A DNA stretch of 64,000 nt from Certhia americana (Eukaryota; Chordata; Aves; Passeriformes; Certhiidae), in assembly GCA_018697195.1 (NCBI GenBank), contig JAGMWU010000027.1:13721509-13785508 (forward strand). The letters run 5' to 3'. Made by a program: the position numbers and the translations under genes. Numbering within the stretch: position 1 is the stretch's first letter; every line of letters begins with the position of its first letter. Shown piece by piece: positions 42,801 to 54,145 of the stretch. The notes beneath the pieces are model-generated. The model ran no database searches. It was not told where the DNA came from and saw only the letters and a program-made list of their open reading frames with translations.

Positions 42801-44022
42801 GTTTAAAAGCGGCTCAGGGATTGTGGTTCGTGAATCCTGGGTCACGAACGGTCCCAGACCGGGTCGCAGGAAACAGTGATTGGGGTCCAGCACATCGGCT
42901 TCAATCGTATGTTCGAGCAGTGAAATTATTAGTGTGCCGTATGTTTTGTGGTCTGTGTGGGTTTGCATTGTAGGCGCCTTGATTTGTGTGCTTTTGGAGT
43001 ATGTCATTAGTGTGTGGCAAGTGTTTTTGAGTTTGTGCCTGTTTAAAGCTGTGAAAGAATTTTAAAACCCCCGCCTGATCAGCAGAGGGATATCTGTGTG
43101 TTTGGCCAATTGGGAGTGCTTGCACCGTGTTTTGCAGTGTGTGCTGTGTGTGGGTTTTGTTCGTATGGCTGGCAGCGGAACTCTAACCAGTGTATTGTTG
43201 AAGTAAAAGCAGCTGTGGATGAATAAACTGTTTATTTTGTGTGTAAAAGGACGAGTGGCGTAAAAGGTTTGAAATTACGCCCAGTATCGCCTTGGTAACC
43301 GGCGGAAGGATTCAGGTTTTGTAGTCCCAGACTGTGGAGTTTTGTTTTTTCCATCCCCGCTCCGACCTTCCCAAAAGGTTTTGATTGTGGAGGGGGGGAG
43401 CTTGTCTCGATCGTGAAGGAACACACTTAATTGTTTGTGAGGTCTTGAAATTGCTAGTGTGTGGAGTGGTATTTTAGTTAAGAACTGGTGATCCCTGCTC
43501 GCAAGGAGAGTGCGGGACGGTGTGGGGCCGGGGTGGCCCCGCTTCCCTCTTGCAGAGGAATCTGTGCTGTATCCCCATTTGAGTCCTTTGACGTACAGCA
43601 ACATTTTATTAAAACCTTTAGTTGAGTGTGTTTAGGGTTGTTAATGTCTGGCCGAGACCCGGCTGGCATTTTGCAAAGTCCCCACCTGTAGACAGGAATT
43701 GTGTTGGGTTTTTAACTGTATGTTTGCTGCAGTTTCTGAGCACATTTTAGCTGCAACAACCAGTACAGGGTATAACAGGGGGCTTTTGTTTGATAACGAT
43801 TTGTAATCAGCAATTTAAACAACGAAGAGGGGACAAGTGTGTGTTGTCAATTTCTTTGACTGTGTTATTTAAAAGGTTTTCCCCTCCAGTAGTGTGTGTA
43901 AACCCTGGGTTATTTTCATAAAAAGCATATGCCCAGGAGAAGAAGGCATAGGGAAGCCAGTGGAAATCTTTAGGGTAGAACAAGAGTACCCAATATATTG
44001 TTGTACCAGAGAAATATTAAGG
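42801..44022 (+). other. ERV-G leader, remaining part
   Basis: An unusually long non-coding leader of about 1.7 kb in total lies between primer site and the gag ATG. An open frame in the gag frame starts at 43894 and runs into gag, which could reflect an N-terminally extended Gag, but this is only inference from the open frame. Confidence 0.5.
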
Positions 44023-45380
44023 ATGGGAGCAAGTGAAAGTCAAGAGATTCCTAAAAGTAGTCCTCTGGGATGTATTTTAACACACTGGAAAGAATTGGTG
44101 GGCTATGGTGATACAGAAACCAAGAGGGAGCTGGTTAAGTTTTGTACACAGTGGTGGCCTTTATATAAGCTTGATGAGGGTGTAAAGTGGCCAGTAAGTG
44201 GCACACTGGACTATCAGACATTATTACAGCTAATGCTCTTCCTACGCTGTGAACAGAAGTGGCAAGAAGTTGCTTATGCTGATATGTTCTTTACTCTTAG
44301 GGATCACCCTGAGTGGCAAAGGGATTGTGGAATGAGGCCACCATCTGATCCTTTAGTATTGGCCCTTGAAAAGGACAATAAAGTCACTAAAGGAAAGCCC
44401 AAACAGTGTTGTAGTACCTGTTCAATAAATCAGAGGTGTACACATCCCAATAAGGTGTACCAAGCAGAGGCTCTGGAACAAGAGACACAGGACATACTTA
44501 AACCACCCCCTAAAAGGCAGGAAAGAAGGAGGGTGGTGGGGGATGCAGATTCAGAACCACCATTAACTCCAACCTCCCCCACTTATCCACCACTGCCTAG
44601 CAGTGACAGTGAGTGGGATGAACCTGAACCTCCCCCACCAGTTCCCAAACTTCCCCCAAAAGGTCCTATAGCATCAAGGACCTGAAAACAAATCAAAGAA
44701 GTCATTCAAGCACCTCTAAGACAAGCAATGACTTCTGATGGAGAAACAAAACTGATTAAGGTTTCCTTCTCCTCAATTGATTTTGAAATTTGGGAAAAGA
44801 GTGCTAAAGGTTATCGAAATGACCCAATACGGGTTGCTAAGAAGAAGAAGTTTATCATTAAGCAGCATTTACCTGATTGGGCAGACATCCAACTATTGCC
44901 TGATGCTTTAACAGAAACTGAGAAGCAATTGGTTTTAAAAGTCGCTAAGGATCTGGCTGAGGATGATTGTAGAACAACACAGGAAGATGTTAAAGAGGTA
45001 TTTCCCCTTCAAGACCCGGGTTGGGATCCTAATAATGATGAGGGGTTGGGACGATTAAAGAGATACCAGGAACTGACAGTAAAAGGACTGGAAAGAGCAG
45101 TCCCCAAAACCATAAACTGGTCAACCCTATATGCTATCAAACAGGGCTCCTCTCAAACACCTTCTGAATTTCTAGATCACCTGTGAGACGCAATGCGCCG
45201 ACACAACCCCCTGGATCCTGGACCTGACGAAGAGATGCAGCAATTAATAAATTTACTTTTAGGACATTCTGCAGGAGACATCAGGAGGAAACTCCAGAAG
45301 ATCCGGGGTCCAAACAGCCGGAATTTAGAAGCTTTACTGGATGAGGCCTGGAGAGTTTTTAGTAACCGGGATACAGGGGC
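44023..45380 (+). pseudogene. gag: ERV-G gag
   Basis: Start chosen at MGASESQEIPKSSPLG, with the glycine and serine expected for myristoylation. Matrix follows (GCILTHWKELVGYGD, VKFCTQWWPLYKLDEG). Next comes a Cys-containing linker, a proline-rich p12-like stretch with PPLPSSDSEW, and capsid (VSFSSIDFEIWEKSAKGY, the WDPNNDEGLGRLKRYQE phrase, INWSTLYAIKQGSSQTPSEF). It has two in-frame TGA codons at 44683 and 45184, each possibly from CGA. Capsid continues to WRVFSNRD, where a deletion that removes the entire nucleocapsid joins it to the protease DTGA box. Length is otherwise normal for a gammaretroviral Gag. Confidence 0.9.
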
Positions 45381-45620
45381 AACATTTTCAGTTCTGAATA
45401 AGGCCCTAATACCGGTAACCAATGATTATGTTATGATAAAGGGGGCGACTGGCCAACCTGAAAGAGCTCATTTTTGCAAACCATTGAACAGTGGGGAATC
45501 CACCAACGTTTATACATGCCTAATGTCCCATCTGCACTTTTGGGCAGAGATCTGCTAGAGCAGCTGGAGGCAAAAATATTATTTAAGAATCGGGAAATTA
45601 TTTTGGAGGTAAAAGACCAA
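45366..45620 (+). pseudogene. pro: ERV-G protease remnant
   Basis: Begins directly at the active site DTGATFSVLN, the Asp coming from the deletion junction with capsid. It continues KGATGQPERAHFCKPL, then a frameshift near 45475, then MPNVPSALLGRDLLEQL, the conserved C-terminal GRDLL box. The N-terminal strand of the enzyme is missing and the frame is broken. Confidence 0.85.
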
Positions 45621-47174
45621 CAATATGTAGAACTGTTAAGTTTAATGATGATAACTAAAGAAATTGAAGTTGAAATTGAAGAGGGAAATTTCAGGAAAAT
45701 AATGGATCAGGTATTTCCTGGGGTGTGGGCTTCTGATATACCAGGAAGGGCAAAGAATGCACTACCAGTACAGATTAAACTCAAAGAAGGAGGACAGCCA
45801 GTCAGGGTTAAACAATATCCCCTAAAGAAAGAAGATAGAGAAGAGATTAGTCCCATTATTGAAAACTTTTTGAAAATAGGACTACTGAAGGAGTGTCAGT
45901 CTGATTTCAATACTCCTATTTTGCCAGTGAAAAAGCCTGACGGGTCATACAGGTTGGTACAAGATTTAAGGGCTGTTAACAAGGTAACTGAGGACTTGTA
46001 TCCAGTAGTTGCCAATCCTTACACCCTCTTAACCTGTTTAACACCTGAATTAACCTGGTTCACTGTTTTAGATCTAAAGGATGCATTCTTTTGCCTACCT
46101 ATCCATGAAGCCAGCCAGAAAATTTTTGCATTCGAGTGGGAAAGCCCTAAATCTGGACGCAAAACACAGCTCACATGGTGCGTATTGCCACAAGGGTACA
46201 AGAACTCTCCCACTATCTTTGGGGAACAGCTTGCAAAAGATTTGGAGTCTTGGGAACCTCGTCCAGGAGAAGGACAGCTCCTCCAGTATGTGGATGACCT
46301 CTTAATAGCCACCCAGACCCAAGAAACATGCTTGGATTGGACGGTAAGCCTCCTAAACTTTCTGGGCCTGCAGGGGTATCGAGTATCCCAAAAGAAAGCT
46401 CAGATGGTAAAGCAGACAGTCATTTACCTGGGCTATGAAGTGAGTGCTGGACAAAGAACCTTAGGGCAAGGTCGCAAGGAGGCAATCTGCCAGACCCCAA
46501 AGCCTCAGACAGTGAAAGAACTGAGAACCTTTCTAGGCATGACAGGATGGTGCAGACTGTGGATTTATAATTATGGATTGCTTGTTAAACCTCTGTATGC
46601 CTTGATCACAGAAGGGAGCAGAGATCTTCAATGGACAAAAGAAGCAAGCCGAGCCTTTGACCAGCTGAAGAAGGCTCTAATGTCAGCACCAGCCCTGGGA
46701 CTTCCAGATGTGAGTAAGCCGTTCTCTTTGTTTTCTCACGAGAAGCAAGGAATTGCTTTAGGAGTAATAGCACAAAATCTTGGCCCGTACCGAAGAGCAG
46801 TGGCCTACCTCTCCAAACAGCGGGATACAGCAGCTAAAGGGTGGCCAGGGTGTCTCAGAGCTGTTGCAGCAGTGGCAGTGAACATCCAAGAGGCACGCAA
46901 GTTCACCCTGGGCCAGAAGATGACTGTACTGGTGTCCCACACAGTGTCTACAGTCCTAGAAGTGAAAGGGGGGCATTGGCTCTCCCCACAGAGGTTCCTG
47001 AAGTACCAGGCTATACTGGTAGAACAAGATGATGTTGAGATTGTGGTAACTAACATTGTGAACGCAGCTTCCTTCCTCAGCGGAAGTATGGGAGAACCTG
47101 TGATCCATGATTGCCTGGAGACCATCGAAGCCACCTACTCCAGCCGCCCCGGATCTGAAGGATACCCCGCTTGA
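45600..47174 (+). pseudogene. pol: ERV-G reverse transcriptase (long intact frame)
   Basis: A 566-codon frame (45474-47174) covers the protease end and the whole RT polymerase and connection domains. Motifs in order: VRVKQYPLKKEDREEI, LPVKKPDGSYRLVQDLRAVN, FTVLDLKDAFFCLPI (first catalytic Asp), LTWCVLPQGYKNSPTIFGEQ, LLQYVDDLLIA (catalytic Asp pair, codons 46287-46298), LRTFLGMTGWCRLWI and KPLYALITEG. All RT catalytic residues remain. The enzyme would copy viral RNA to DNA. The frame ends by a shift just before RNase H, so no complete Pol is made. Confidence 0.95.
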
Positions 47175-47701
47175 GGATGCTGAGACCTGGTTCACTGACG
47201 GGAGCAGCTATGTCATCAGTGGAAAGAGGCATGCTGGGTATGCCGTTACCACAAGCAGAGAGGTAATAGAGTCTGGACCATTACCAACAAATACCTCTGC
47301 ACAGAAGGCTGAAATAATTGCCTTAATTCGAGCCCTAGAGCTGGCAGAAGGAAAGAAAATTAACATCTACACAGACTCAAGGTATGCATTTGGTGTAGTT
47401 CATGCACACGGAGCCATTTGGAAGGAGAGAGGACTGTTAAACTCACAAGGGAAGAATATCAAGCATGCCCAAGAAAATACTGAAACTATTAGATGCAGTA
47501 CAATTACCTGAAGAAGTAGCCATCATGCACATCAAAGCGCACCAAAAAGTGAGCTCTGAATTGGAGGAAGGGAATATGCTGGCGGATAGAGAGGCAAAAG
47601 AAGCAGCAAAAGGTGAGATACCTGATGAGACAATTGAGGCAGCATTAATTCCAGATGGAAAAATTTCTATTGAAGGTAAGCCATTAAACTTATCAAGGTA
47701 G
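47120..47701 (+). pseudogene. pol: ERV-G RNase H
   Basis: [20 protein letters not shown] carries the first catalytic Asp, [20 protein letters not shown] the Glu and [18 protein letters not shown] the second Asp. After a frameshift near 47460 the frame continues HIKAHQKVSSELEEGN and MLADREAKEAAKG with the last catalytic His and Asp. It ends at TAG 47699. Two frameshifts (near 47150 and 47460) separate it from RT and divide it. Confidence 0.9.
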
Positions 47702-48712
47702 AGAAGGCAAGTTATAACCAGGAGGGATGGGCTGTAACAGAAGAAGGGAAACTTGTAGTGCCCTCCTATTTGCTGTGGTCATTAGTACAGAGGGAACATG
47801 AGAAAACACACTGGGGAATAGATGCCCTGTATAATCATTTGAAAGAAAGAATCATGGCCAGGAAATTACAGGGCACAGTGATACAAGTAACTCGTCAGTG
47901 TAGCCTTTGCCTCCAAACTAATCCTAAAAATACCCCAAAGCATAAAGGGGGACAAATTGGGAAAGGCTGTGGACCTGGGCAACAATGGCAAATTGACTTT
48001 ACAGAACTGCCCAGGAAGGGAGGGTATCATTACCTGTTGGTGTTAACTGATACCTTTTCAGGATGGCCAGAAGCCTTTCCTGCTAGGACAGCTAAGGCTC
48101 GAGAGGTGACCAAAGCAATGTTGCAAGAAATAATACCACGATTTGGAGTTCCCGCCACCATATCCTCAGATAGGGGGCCACACTTCATTTCAAAAATTGT
48201 AAACAACAAATTGTGAGACTGGGGCAAGAAGCAAATTTGCCCTGGCCCCAGGCTCTTCCATTGGCATTATTGCGAATTCGGACAAAACCAAGGGCAAAAG
48301 AGAAGCTAAGCCCTTTTGAAATATTGTATGGAAGGCCATATGCAGTTCAAGAAGGAACAACACCCATTCAAGTAGGGGAAGAAACCCTACATAGATATAT
48401 GGTGGCCCTAAATAAACAACTTAGAGAAATTGAGAAATATGTGGCTGGAGCTCAAAACAGAGAACTAGATGGGCCAGTACATGATGTACAACCTGGGGAT
48501 TATGTGTACATTAAGTCTTTTGCAGAAAAGACCTTGGAACCGCAGTGGGAAGGACCATTCCAGGTGCTCCTCACTACCTTCACTTCAATCAAGATCAAAG
48601 AACAGAAGGCCTGGATCCATCACTCCCGAGTGAAGAAAGCCCCAGAGGGAACTTGGAAGGTCACACCAGGCGATAGCGAACTGAAGCTGAAGCTCACACG
48701 GAATAACGAATA
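47702..48712 (+). pseudogene. pol: ERV-G integrase, catalytic Glu deleted
   Basis: The zinc-binding HHCC domain is seen as HEKTHWGIDALYNHL and CSLCLQTNP. The core shows WQIDFTELPRKGGYHYLLVL (first Asp) and TISSDRGPHFISKI (second Asp). A deletion at about 48205-48215 then removes the segment with the third catalytic residue and shifts the frame. The C-terminal domain follows (LSPFEILYGRPYAVQEG, GDYVYIKSFAEKTLEPQWEG, WIHHSRVKKAPEG) to a TAA at 48711. Integrase would insert viral DNA into the host genome; without the Glu this copy could not. Confidence 0.95.
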
Positions 48713-48730
48713 AATGGACTAATAGTTATT

Positions 48731-50207
48731 ATGGACATTATGTGGAAGGTTGTAACTATTGTAGTAATTACCTTAGCTGTAACAAGAGTGAACGCAATAC
48801 CACGCAGGTATAATGTGACTGGGATATACCGGTGCCAAGGAAGAGCTTATGACCCTTACTCTCGTAAGGCTTTAAACAAGATGCTAAGAGTCACAAATGC
48901 AAGCTTGTGGGAAGGAAGAAATGTTTGGGGATGTAAGTATGCATTCGTGCAGGATGGGTTCCACGAGGCTTACCACCCACCCATGAAACCCATCCGTATC
49001 AGTCCTGAATGCTGTGACAAATGCTTAAGTAAATGTCCTCAGTTTAGACTCAAAATAGAGGGGTGTGCAACACAGAGGAGCGAGATCATGAGGTAATAAT
49101 TAATGCGCTAGGCACAGCTAGTGAAAACACCTCACTGGCCCTAGAATGTACTCAAGCACATCTGTAAGGTGCAGAGGGAACATTCTGTGCTGAAATTCGC
49201 AAAATTGTTTGGGACAATGCCACTGATATGGAGAAGGAACTTCAGTCTTGGTGGGTATTAGTCAACTTCACCTATAACCCTGTAACTAGTTTAGTGACAG
49301 CCTTTGTTTTAACTATACACAATGCCTCAGTGGACCTAATACATCCAATAGTCCCCTTAGGATTAAATCATGAGGAAACTGTATTGTACCCTTCTGAACA
49401 CAGGATGTGGGCACGAGAAATTGAAGGAAAATGGCAAACCATTAATCTAGAGTCCTGTACTATGAAGGGACAACTAGGATACATATGTGAAGGGACATTA
49501 GAAGGTGACAAAGACACTTGTTTGGATATGGATCAAAGTATTTGCCACTTTGAAACGCATCCAGGCAAACAGAAAACTTCACTTGTGTACATAGGACAAG
49601 GTTGTGTCTGTCCGAGAACAGCGTGTCCCATTATAAGGATAGATAGACAAATTATAGATGAGACTCAATTCAATTTGTGTGTTTGCAATTTTGTTAGAAT
49701 CAAGGGATGTGATTTTTCCTATCGTGCACCTGTAATATCACATCAATATATAAAGGCTAACCTAACCACTGTGCAGAAAATACTGCCTGTGCCCATAGGA
49801 ATGAATTTGACTTTAGTTGCTCAATTGATGAAACATCACAAATTGAGGGAAATCTTAAAAGAAATTAGAGATGGAGAGAAAAGGACATTAATTACGATAC
49901 ACCATGACACAGAGACCATCAAAGGGGTCTTTAAAAGGCTTGAGGAACATCTGTCTCATCATTGGTGGAATGTGCTTTTGGGTGGTCTCCGATAGCAACT
50001 GGTGTACTGAACACCTTAATCCACCCTATAGTTGTGTTGCTTATGTTAGTTAGCATAAGTTTGGTGCTATCTGTTGTAATATTTGATTAGAATTGGAAGA
50101 TGCTACGACGAGTAGCAGCTTTAACATCACTATCAAAGGCGTATGGCTTAATCTTGAGAGACACTAGCTGTACGACTTCGATAGATGAGGAAGACTCTGT
50201 ATACTGA
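48731..50207 (+). pseudogene. env: ERV-G env
   Basis: Starts MDIMWKVVTIVVITLAV, a good signal peptide, 20 bp after the pol stop. The first frame ends at 49096. A 255-codon frame (49228-49995) continues with several N-glycosylation sites, Cys-rich blocks (GQGCVCPRTACP, FNLCVCNFVRIKGC) and a basic, coil-like region near its end (HHKLREILKEIRDGE). A frameshift near 49985 leads to a hydrophobic anchor (50010-50085) and a short tail ending at 50207. No clear CX6CC box or furin site was found, so the Env subtype is not assigned. At least two stops and one shift inactivate it. Confidence 0.8.
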
Positions 50208-50229
50208 GTAAAGGAATTTACTCATTTTA

Positions 50230-50246
50230 AAGAAGAAGTGGGGAAA
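50230..50246 (+). other. ERV-G polypurine tract
   Basis: AAAGAAGAAGTGGGGAAA directly before the 3' LTR. Confidence 0.85.
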
Positions 50247-50872
50247 TGAGACACTAACTTTGAAGATATTGCTGCTGGGAAAAAGAAGCTTTGATGAAAC
50301 CAGTTAAAATTTAGAGAATAGATAAGAGAGAGACTGGATTTAGATAAACTAATCCCGGAGCTGATAACTCATTGCCTGTCAAGCTTATGTTTATGTAAGT
50401 TTGGCTTGTAAAAACACAAGACGATTGCAGACCCTCTATCTCCAGAAACAGTCCTGGGAACAAGAAATTCCAAGGAGTCATCTATCACATATCCATCAAA
50501 GGTTGAAAGTTTAGAACGAGGAAGACTAGTTTTACTTCCTCCTCTTGGTGACCACTCCCCACATAAGACCCCCGACTCATTTCAGAAAACAAACTACACA
50601 TGCTTAATAGCCTTTTTGTCAATTAGCATACGAAGCGGAGAAGAGGAGGTGACAAGGGTATGAATATGCATTTGTATTTTGTGTATTCAACATTCTTGTG
50701 GATAAAAGGCTTTGTAATTACCTGTGATCTTTGCAGTGCGTATTAGGGAGCTATCCCACGCAGCTGCTCGGCCGTCAATAAACATACACTTTCTAACTTA
50801 ACTGTTAGAGAGTCTTTTGTCTGTCTCAGTTGGGTATCAATATTAGATCGATATCCATATTTTAGTAAATCA
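50247..50872 (+). mobile_element. ERV-G 3' LTR
   Basis: 626 bp, colinear with the 5' LTR with one single-base indel and roughly 15 substitutions. Confidence 0.95.
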
Positions 50873-50876
50873 CTGG

Positions 50877-51936
50877 GACCAGGCCAGGCTGCGGCCCTGC
50901 CCCCGCTGCTACGCCCCACACCACCACTACCACCCCCCAGCCATCAGAAAAAGGCGGGGCGGGAGGAGACCCAGCTCAGATGGGGTCTCAGTCTGTGAAA
51001 GAAGAGCCAGGCGGGTCTTGGCAGGCATGGGTGCCGCCCCTACTGCCGTCACCACCATCATCAGACACAGAGAGGAAGGGGCGGGGGAAGGAGATAGCTG
51101 GTGTGTGCAGCACACGGCACCGCCCTGGGAGGAGGGGTTGGGGGGCAGAGCCTTTTGCCGAGAGGGCGGAGAGGGGCCCTCCCAAGGGGCTGGCCCTTCC
51201 GCTCACAGGCCTGCAAGACTCCATAGCAACCCTGAGCACAGCGGAGCTGACACAGGAGATGATGTTATCAAAGTAAGCAAGGACACAGATCGAGCTAGGA
51301 GAAAGAGTAAATCTTGTATAATACTCTCTAAAATTGAGACTCGTATAAATAGAGTATATGCTGAGACAGAATCCACTGAACCAGAAAGTTCTAGTTTAAG
51401 TAGTTCTGAGGACGATGAAATTGATGAGATCATTGCAGCCCTAACAAAGAAAAGGAGGAGAAAGATAGCTAGAAAACCCATCAGAGAGCGCAGCCCAATT
51501 GCCAAACGCACTAGGTCAAAAACGGAAAAGGAAAGAAAACCAGTTTTACAAGCCCCATTACGACAAGCAGTAGGCAACCAGGGGCCTATATATGTAAAGG
51601 TGCAATACTCCCTTATCGAGTTAGAGCAGTGGAAAGCTACTGTGGGAAAATAAAAGGAGAACCCCCATAAGGTTGCAACATTAGTAGAAAGGGCAATTAA
51701 GTCACAGAAACCTGACTGGGCTGATCTGAACTCTATGTTAGACACACTGCTTATCCCACTGAGATACGAATGGTCAATAAAGCCATCACAACGTCCATTC
51801 AAGTGAACATAGCTAATGGATTGCTTCAAGGCACTGTTGCACAAATATTTCCCCTTGAAAACCCGGGGTGGGATCCAAATATACCAAAACACATGGCATG
51901 ATTAAAACAATATCAAAGCCTTGTGGTGTATGGGTT
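50877..51936 (+). pseudogene. gag: ERV-F gag, p12-like and start of capsid
   Basis: Continues ERV-F gag after ERV-G. A GC-rich proline-rich stretch (50880-51240) is followed by a charged linker (SSSEDDEIDEIIAALTKKRR) and the capsid start (KVQYSLIELEQWKATVGK). In other frames come KPDWADLNSMLDTLLIP and NPGWDPN-like sequence, all typical of gammaretroviral capsid. Stop TAA at 51651 and further shifts. The piece ends at the solo LTR at 51937. Confidence 0.8.
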
Positions 51937-52656
51937 TGTCATGGTTTGAACGACAGGTGTCTGCTAAGGAAGGCAGGAGCCTCCTTTGGAATGGAGAATT
52001 TAAACCCCCTTCCTCCAAATTATTATAACTTTTGGAATTAAGGGGCTCTCAGGCGAAGATATGGGAATAGGAATAACAGTTCTTTACTAAGGGAACTAAA
52101 ATAAACAATAAAACAAAAACACATGCAGTAAGACAAACAAATAAACAAACAAAACCCACTGACAGAGTCAGGATACAACCTGACACCCTGTGGGTCAGGG
52201 TGTTGATGGCAGTGCGATTAAATGGTGGCTGCAGTCCTAGTGGCCTCTGTTCACTCTGTCGAAATGATGCTCCTGTAGAAAGAGTGGAGTTCTTTTGCTG
52301 AAGGTCCAGTGGTGATAGATTGGCCTGGTCTTCCTCTGAAAATCCAGTGGAAAAAGGCTGCTTGATGTTCCAATTCCCAGATTTTTATCCAGGTACAAAA
52401 CCTTGGCTCCACCCCCTGGTTGGAGCACTTCCTAATGGGATGATGTAATTCTATCAGTGAGACTCAATGGCCCATCAGCAGCAGATATCTCCCTGGAGGG
52501 AGGCTGGGTTGTGGAAGAGATAAGAAAACTGCCCCAGCAGGTTTTTTGGCAGTTGGCCCATTGACAGACAATTACCCTACCACCTCCACCACCCTAGTTT
52601 CAAGAGATGGTGATAGAATACAGTTTTGCTTACATTTTGCATTGCAACCCATGACA
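51937..52656 (-). mobile_element. Solo LTR in ERV-F gag (720 bp)
   Basis: Perfect 5-bp duplication GGGTT (51932-51936 and 52657-52661). Both ends read TGTCATGG and CCATGACA, an extended inverted terminus. Orientation is uncertain: AATAAACAATAAAAC on the plus strand could be a poly(A) region or chance, and I favour minus by likeness of the ends to other LTRs here. Confidence 0.8.
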
Positions 52657-53140
52657 GGGTTAAAGCATGGTGGCCCTAAAGCTGTAAATTTGTCAAAGAT
52701 TTATGCAATAAAGCCAAATTATGACGAATCCCCTACGGACTTTTTCAATAGGCTAAGAGAAATGGCGATCAAATATACTGATTTAGATCCAGAATCAGAT
52801 GATGGTAAATCCCATCTAGTCTTGTTCATGGGATGGTCTTCAGATGATATTAGAAGAAAGCTGCAAAATATTGAGGGAGTTTGGGACATAGATAAGTTGC
52901 TAGAAGTAGCTTGGAAGGTATTCTGGGATAGGGGCTCAGCTGAAAGGGTTAAATCTCAAACTAATAAAAAGGCAACTCAGGAAAAATCATCCAAGAAAAC
53001 CTCTCTTACAGAGAAGGATCAATGTGCTTACTGAAAGAAGTTGGGGCATTGGAAGAAGGACTGTCCAGCGCTGAAAGAAACAACTTCAGTTCCCCAACTC
53101 CCAGTAGTGCAAACCTCAAGTGGTTCAGGTTCTGACTGAG
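52657..53140 (+). pseudogene. gag: ERV-F gag, capsid end and nucleocapsid
   Basis: Major homology region and capsid C-terminus: LSKIYAIKPNYDESPTDFFN, REMAIKYTDLDPE and DDIRRKLQNIEGVWDIDKLL. A Lys-rich linker leads to one zinc knuckle, CAY-stop-KKLGHWKKDC, in which the second Cys codon is a TGA. The knuckle binds viral RNA during packaging. Gammaretroviral length and single knuckle. Confidence 0.85.
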
Positions 53141-53164
53141 AGGACCAAAGGCTCCTCCCCCAGC

Positions 53165-53561
53165 AGGGCCTTCAGTTATAGCTAAGCTGGGGAAAGATGA
53201 CATGGAAGTTTTAGTGCATACTGGAGCGGCACATTCTGTGTTAAATACCTTGGAAGGGAAACTGAGTCACGAGACCGTACATGTCATTGGGGCAAGCAGG
53301 GTAACCAAAACACAGCCTTTCTTCCAACCTTTAAAATTCAAGCTGGGGAAGTACTGGGTAACCCATCAATTCCTTTATATGCCTAACTCCCCTAAACCAC
53401 TGCTCGGGAGGGATTTGTTAGAAAGATTGGAAGCAGAAATTAAATTCAAAAAGGGGAGAGGTGTAACAGTTGTAGTTCCTGAATCTAAATTTGTCCAAGT
53501 TGCTGCACTTTTTATACAGGAAAAAGTGGTGAAATTCCCAATGGAGTTGAAAATGTGGTAA
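53165..53561 (+). pseudogene. pro: ERV-F protease with active-site Asp changed to His
   Basis: The frame from 53202 reads MEVLVHTGAAHSVLNTLEG, where the catalytic DTGA box is HTGA (codon CAT). It then reads VIGASRVTKTQPFFQPLKF, HQFLYMPNSPKPLLGRDLLE and the RLEAEIKF end. Length is normal for a gammaretroviral protease. The Asp-to-His change alone would abolish catalysis. It continues into RT after a shift at 53560. Confidence 0.85.
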
Positions 53562-54145
53562 ATCCAACAGTGTGGGCCACTGATATCCCAGGAAGATCCA
53601 AACGAGCAGAACCAGTGAGTATTACAGTCAAACCAGGAACAACACCAGTAAGGTTAAAACAATACCCTTTAAAATTAGAAAGCCATAAGGGATTGGTGCC
53701 TATAATTGAAAAATTTCCACAACATGGTTTATGAGTGCAATGTGAGTCCAAATACAACACCCCCCATTTTAGCTGGTAAAAAAGTGGAAGGTGAAAATTA
53801 TCGGTTAGTGCAAGATTTGAGAGCAATTAACAAAATTACAGCGGACATGCACCCTGTAAGAGCCAATCCCTACACTCTTTTAACCACACTGACAGACGAA
53901 TTAGGGTGGTTTACTGTCTTAGATCTGAAGGCTGCCTTTTTCTGCATTCCTCTGCGCAAAAACAGCCAAGAGCTTTTTGCTTTTAAATGAGAAAATCCCA
54001 AGACAGGCAGAAAAAGTCAACTTACGTGGACAGTTTTACCCCAAGGTTTCAAAAATAGCCCAACCATATTTGGAAACCAGCTAGCTAAAGAATTAGAGGA
54101 CTGGAAAAGACAGGAACCAGAAGGAGTTCTTCTTCAATATGTAGA
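53562..54145 (+). pseudogene. pol: ERV-F reverse transcriptase, first half
   Basis: WATDIPGRSKRAEPVSITVK, TPVRLKQYPLKLESHKGLVP, then after frame changes YRLVQDLRAINKITADMHPV and FTVLDLKAAFFCIPL (first catalytic Asp region), TGA at 53988, then LTWTVLPQGFKNSPTIFGNQ and LLQYV. It is cut inside the YVDD codons by the next LTR. Confidence 0.9.

Larger units (their letters stand above)
41677..50872 (+). mobile_element. ERV-G, nearly complete gammaretrovirus-like provirus
   Basis: 9196 bp with LTRs 41677-42301 and 50247-50872 and a 4-bp duplication CTGG (41673-41676 and 50873-50876). The LTRs differ at roughly 15-18 positions by eye (about 2.5%), so it is fairly young. The tRNA-Arg-type primer site is perfect. 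The order is leader, gag, protease, RT, RNase H, integrase, env, polypurine tract. It sits inside ERV-F gag. Defects include two in-frame stops in gag, deletion of nucleocapsid, several frameshifts in pol, loss of the integrase Glu and stops in env. Confidence 0.95.

Noticed and set aside
45474..47174. A domesticated or active reverse transcriptase gene
   Set aside because: Open and motif-complete, but without a start of its own, frameshifted on both sides, and explained by the young age of ERV-G.
51203..51892. 229-codon minus-strand frame
   Set aside because: Antisense of ERV-F capsid sequence, where the plus strand has clear Gag motifs.
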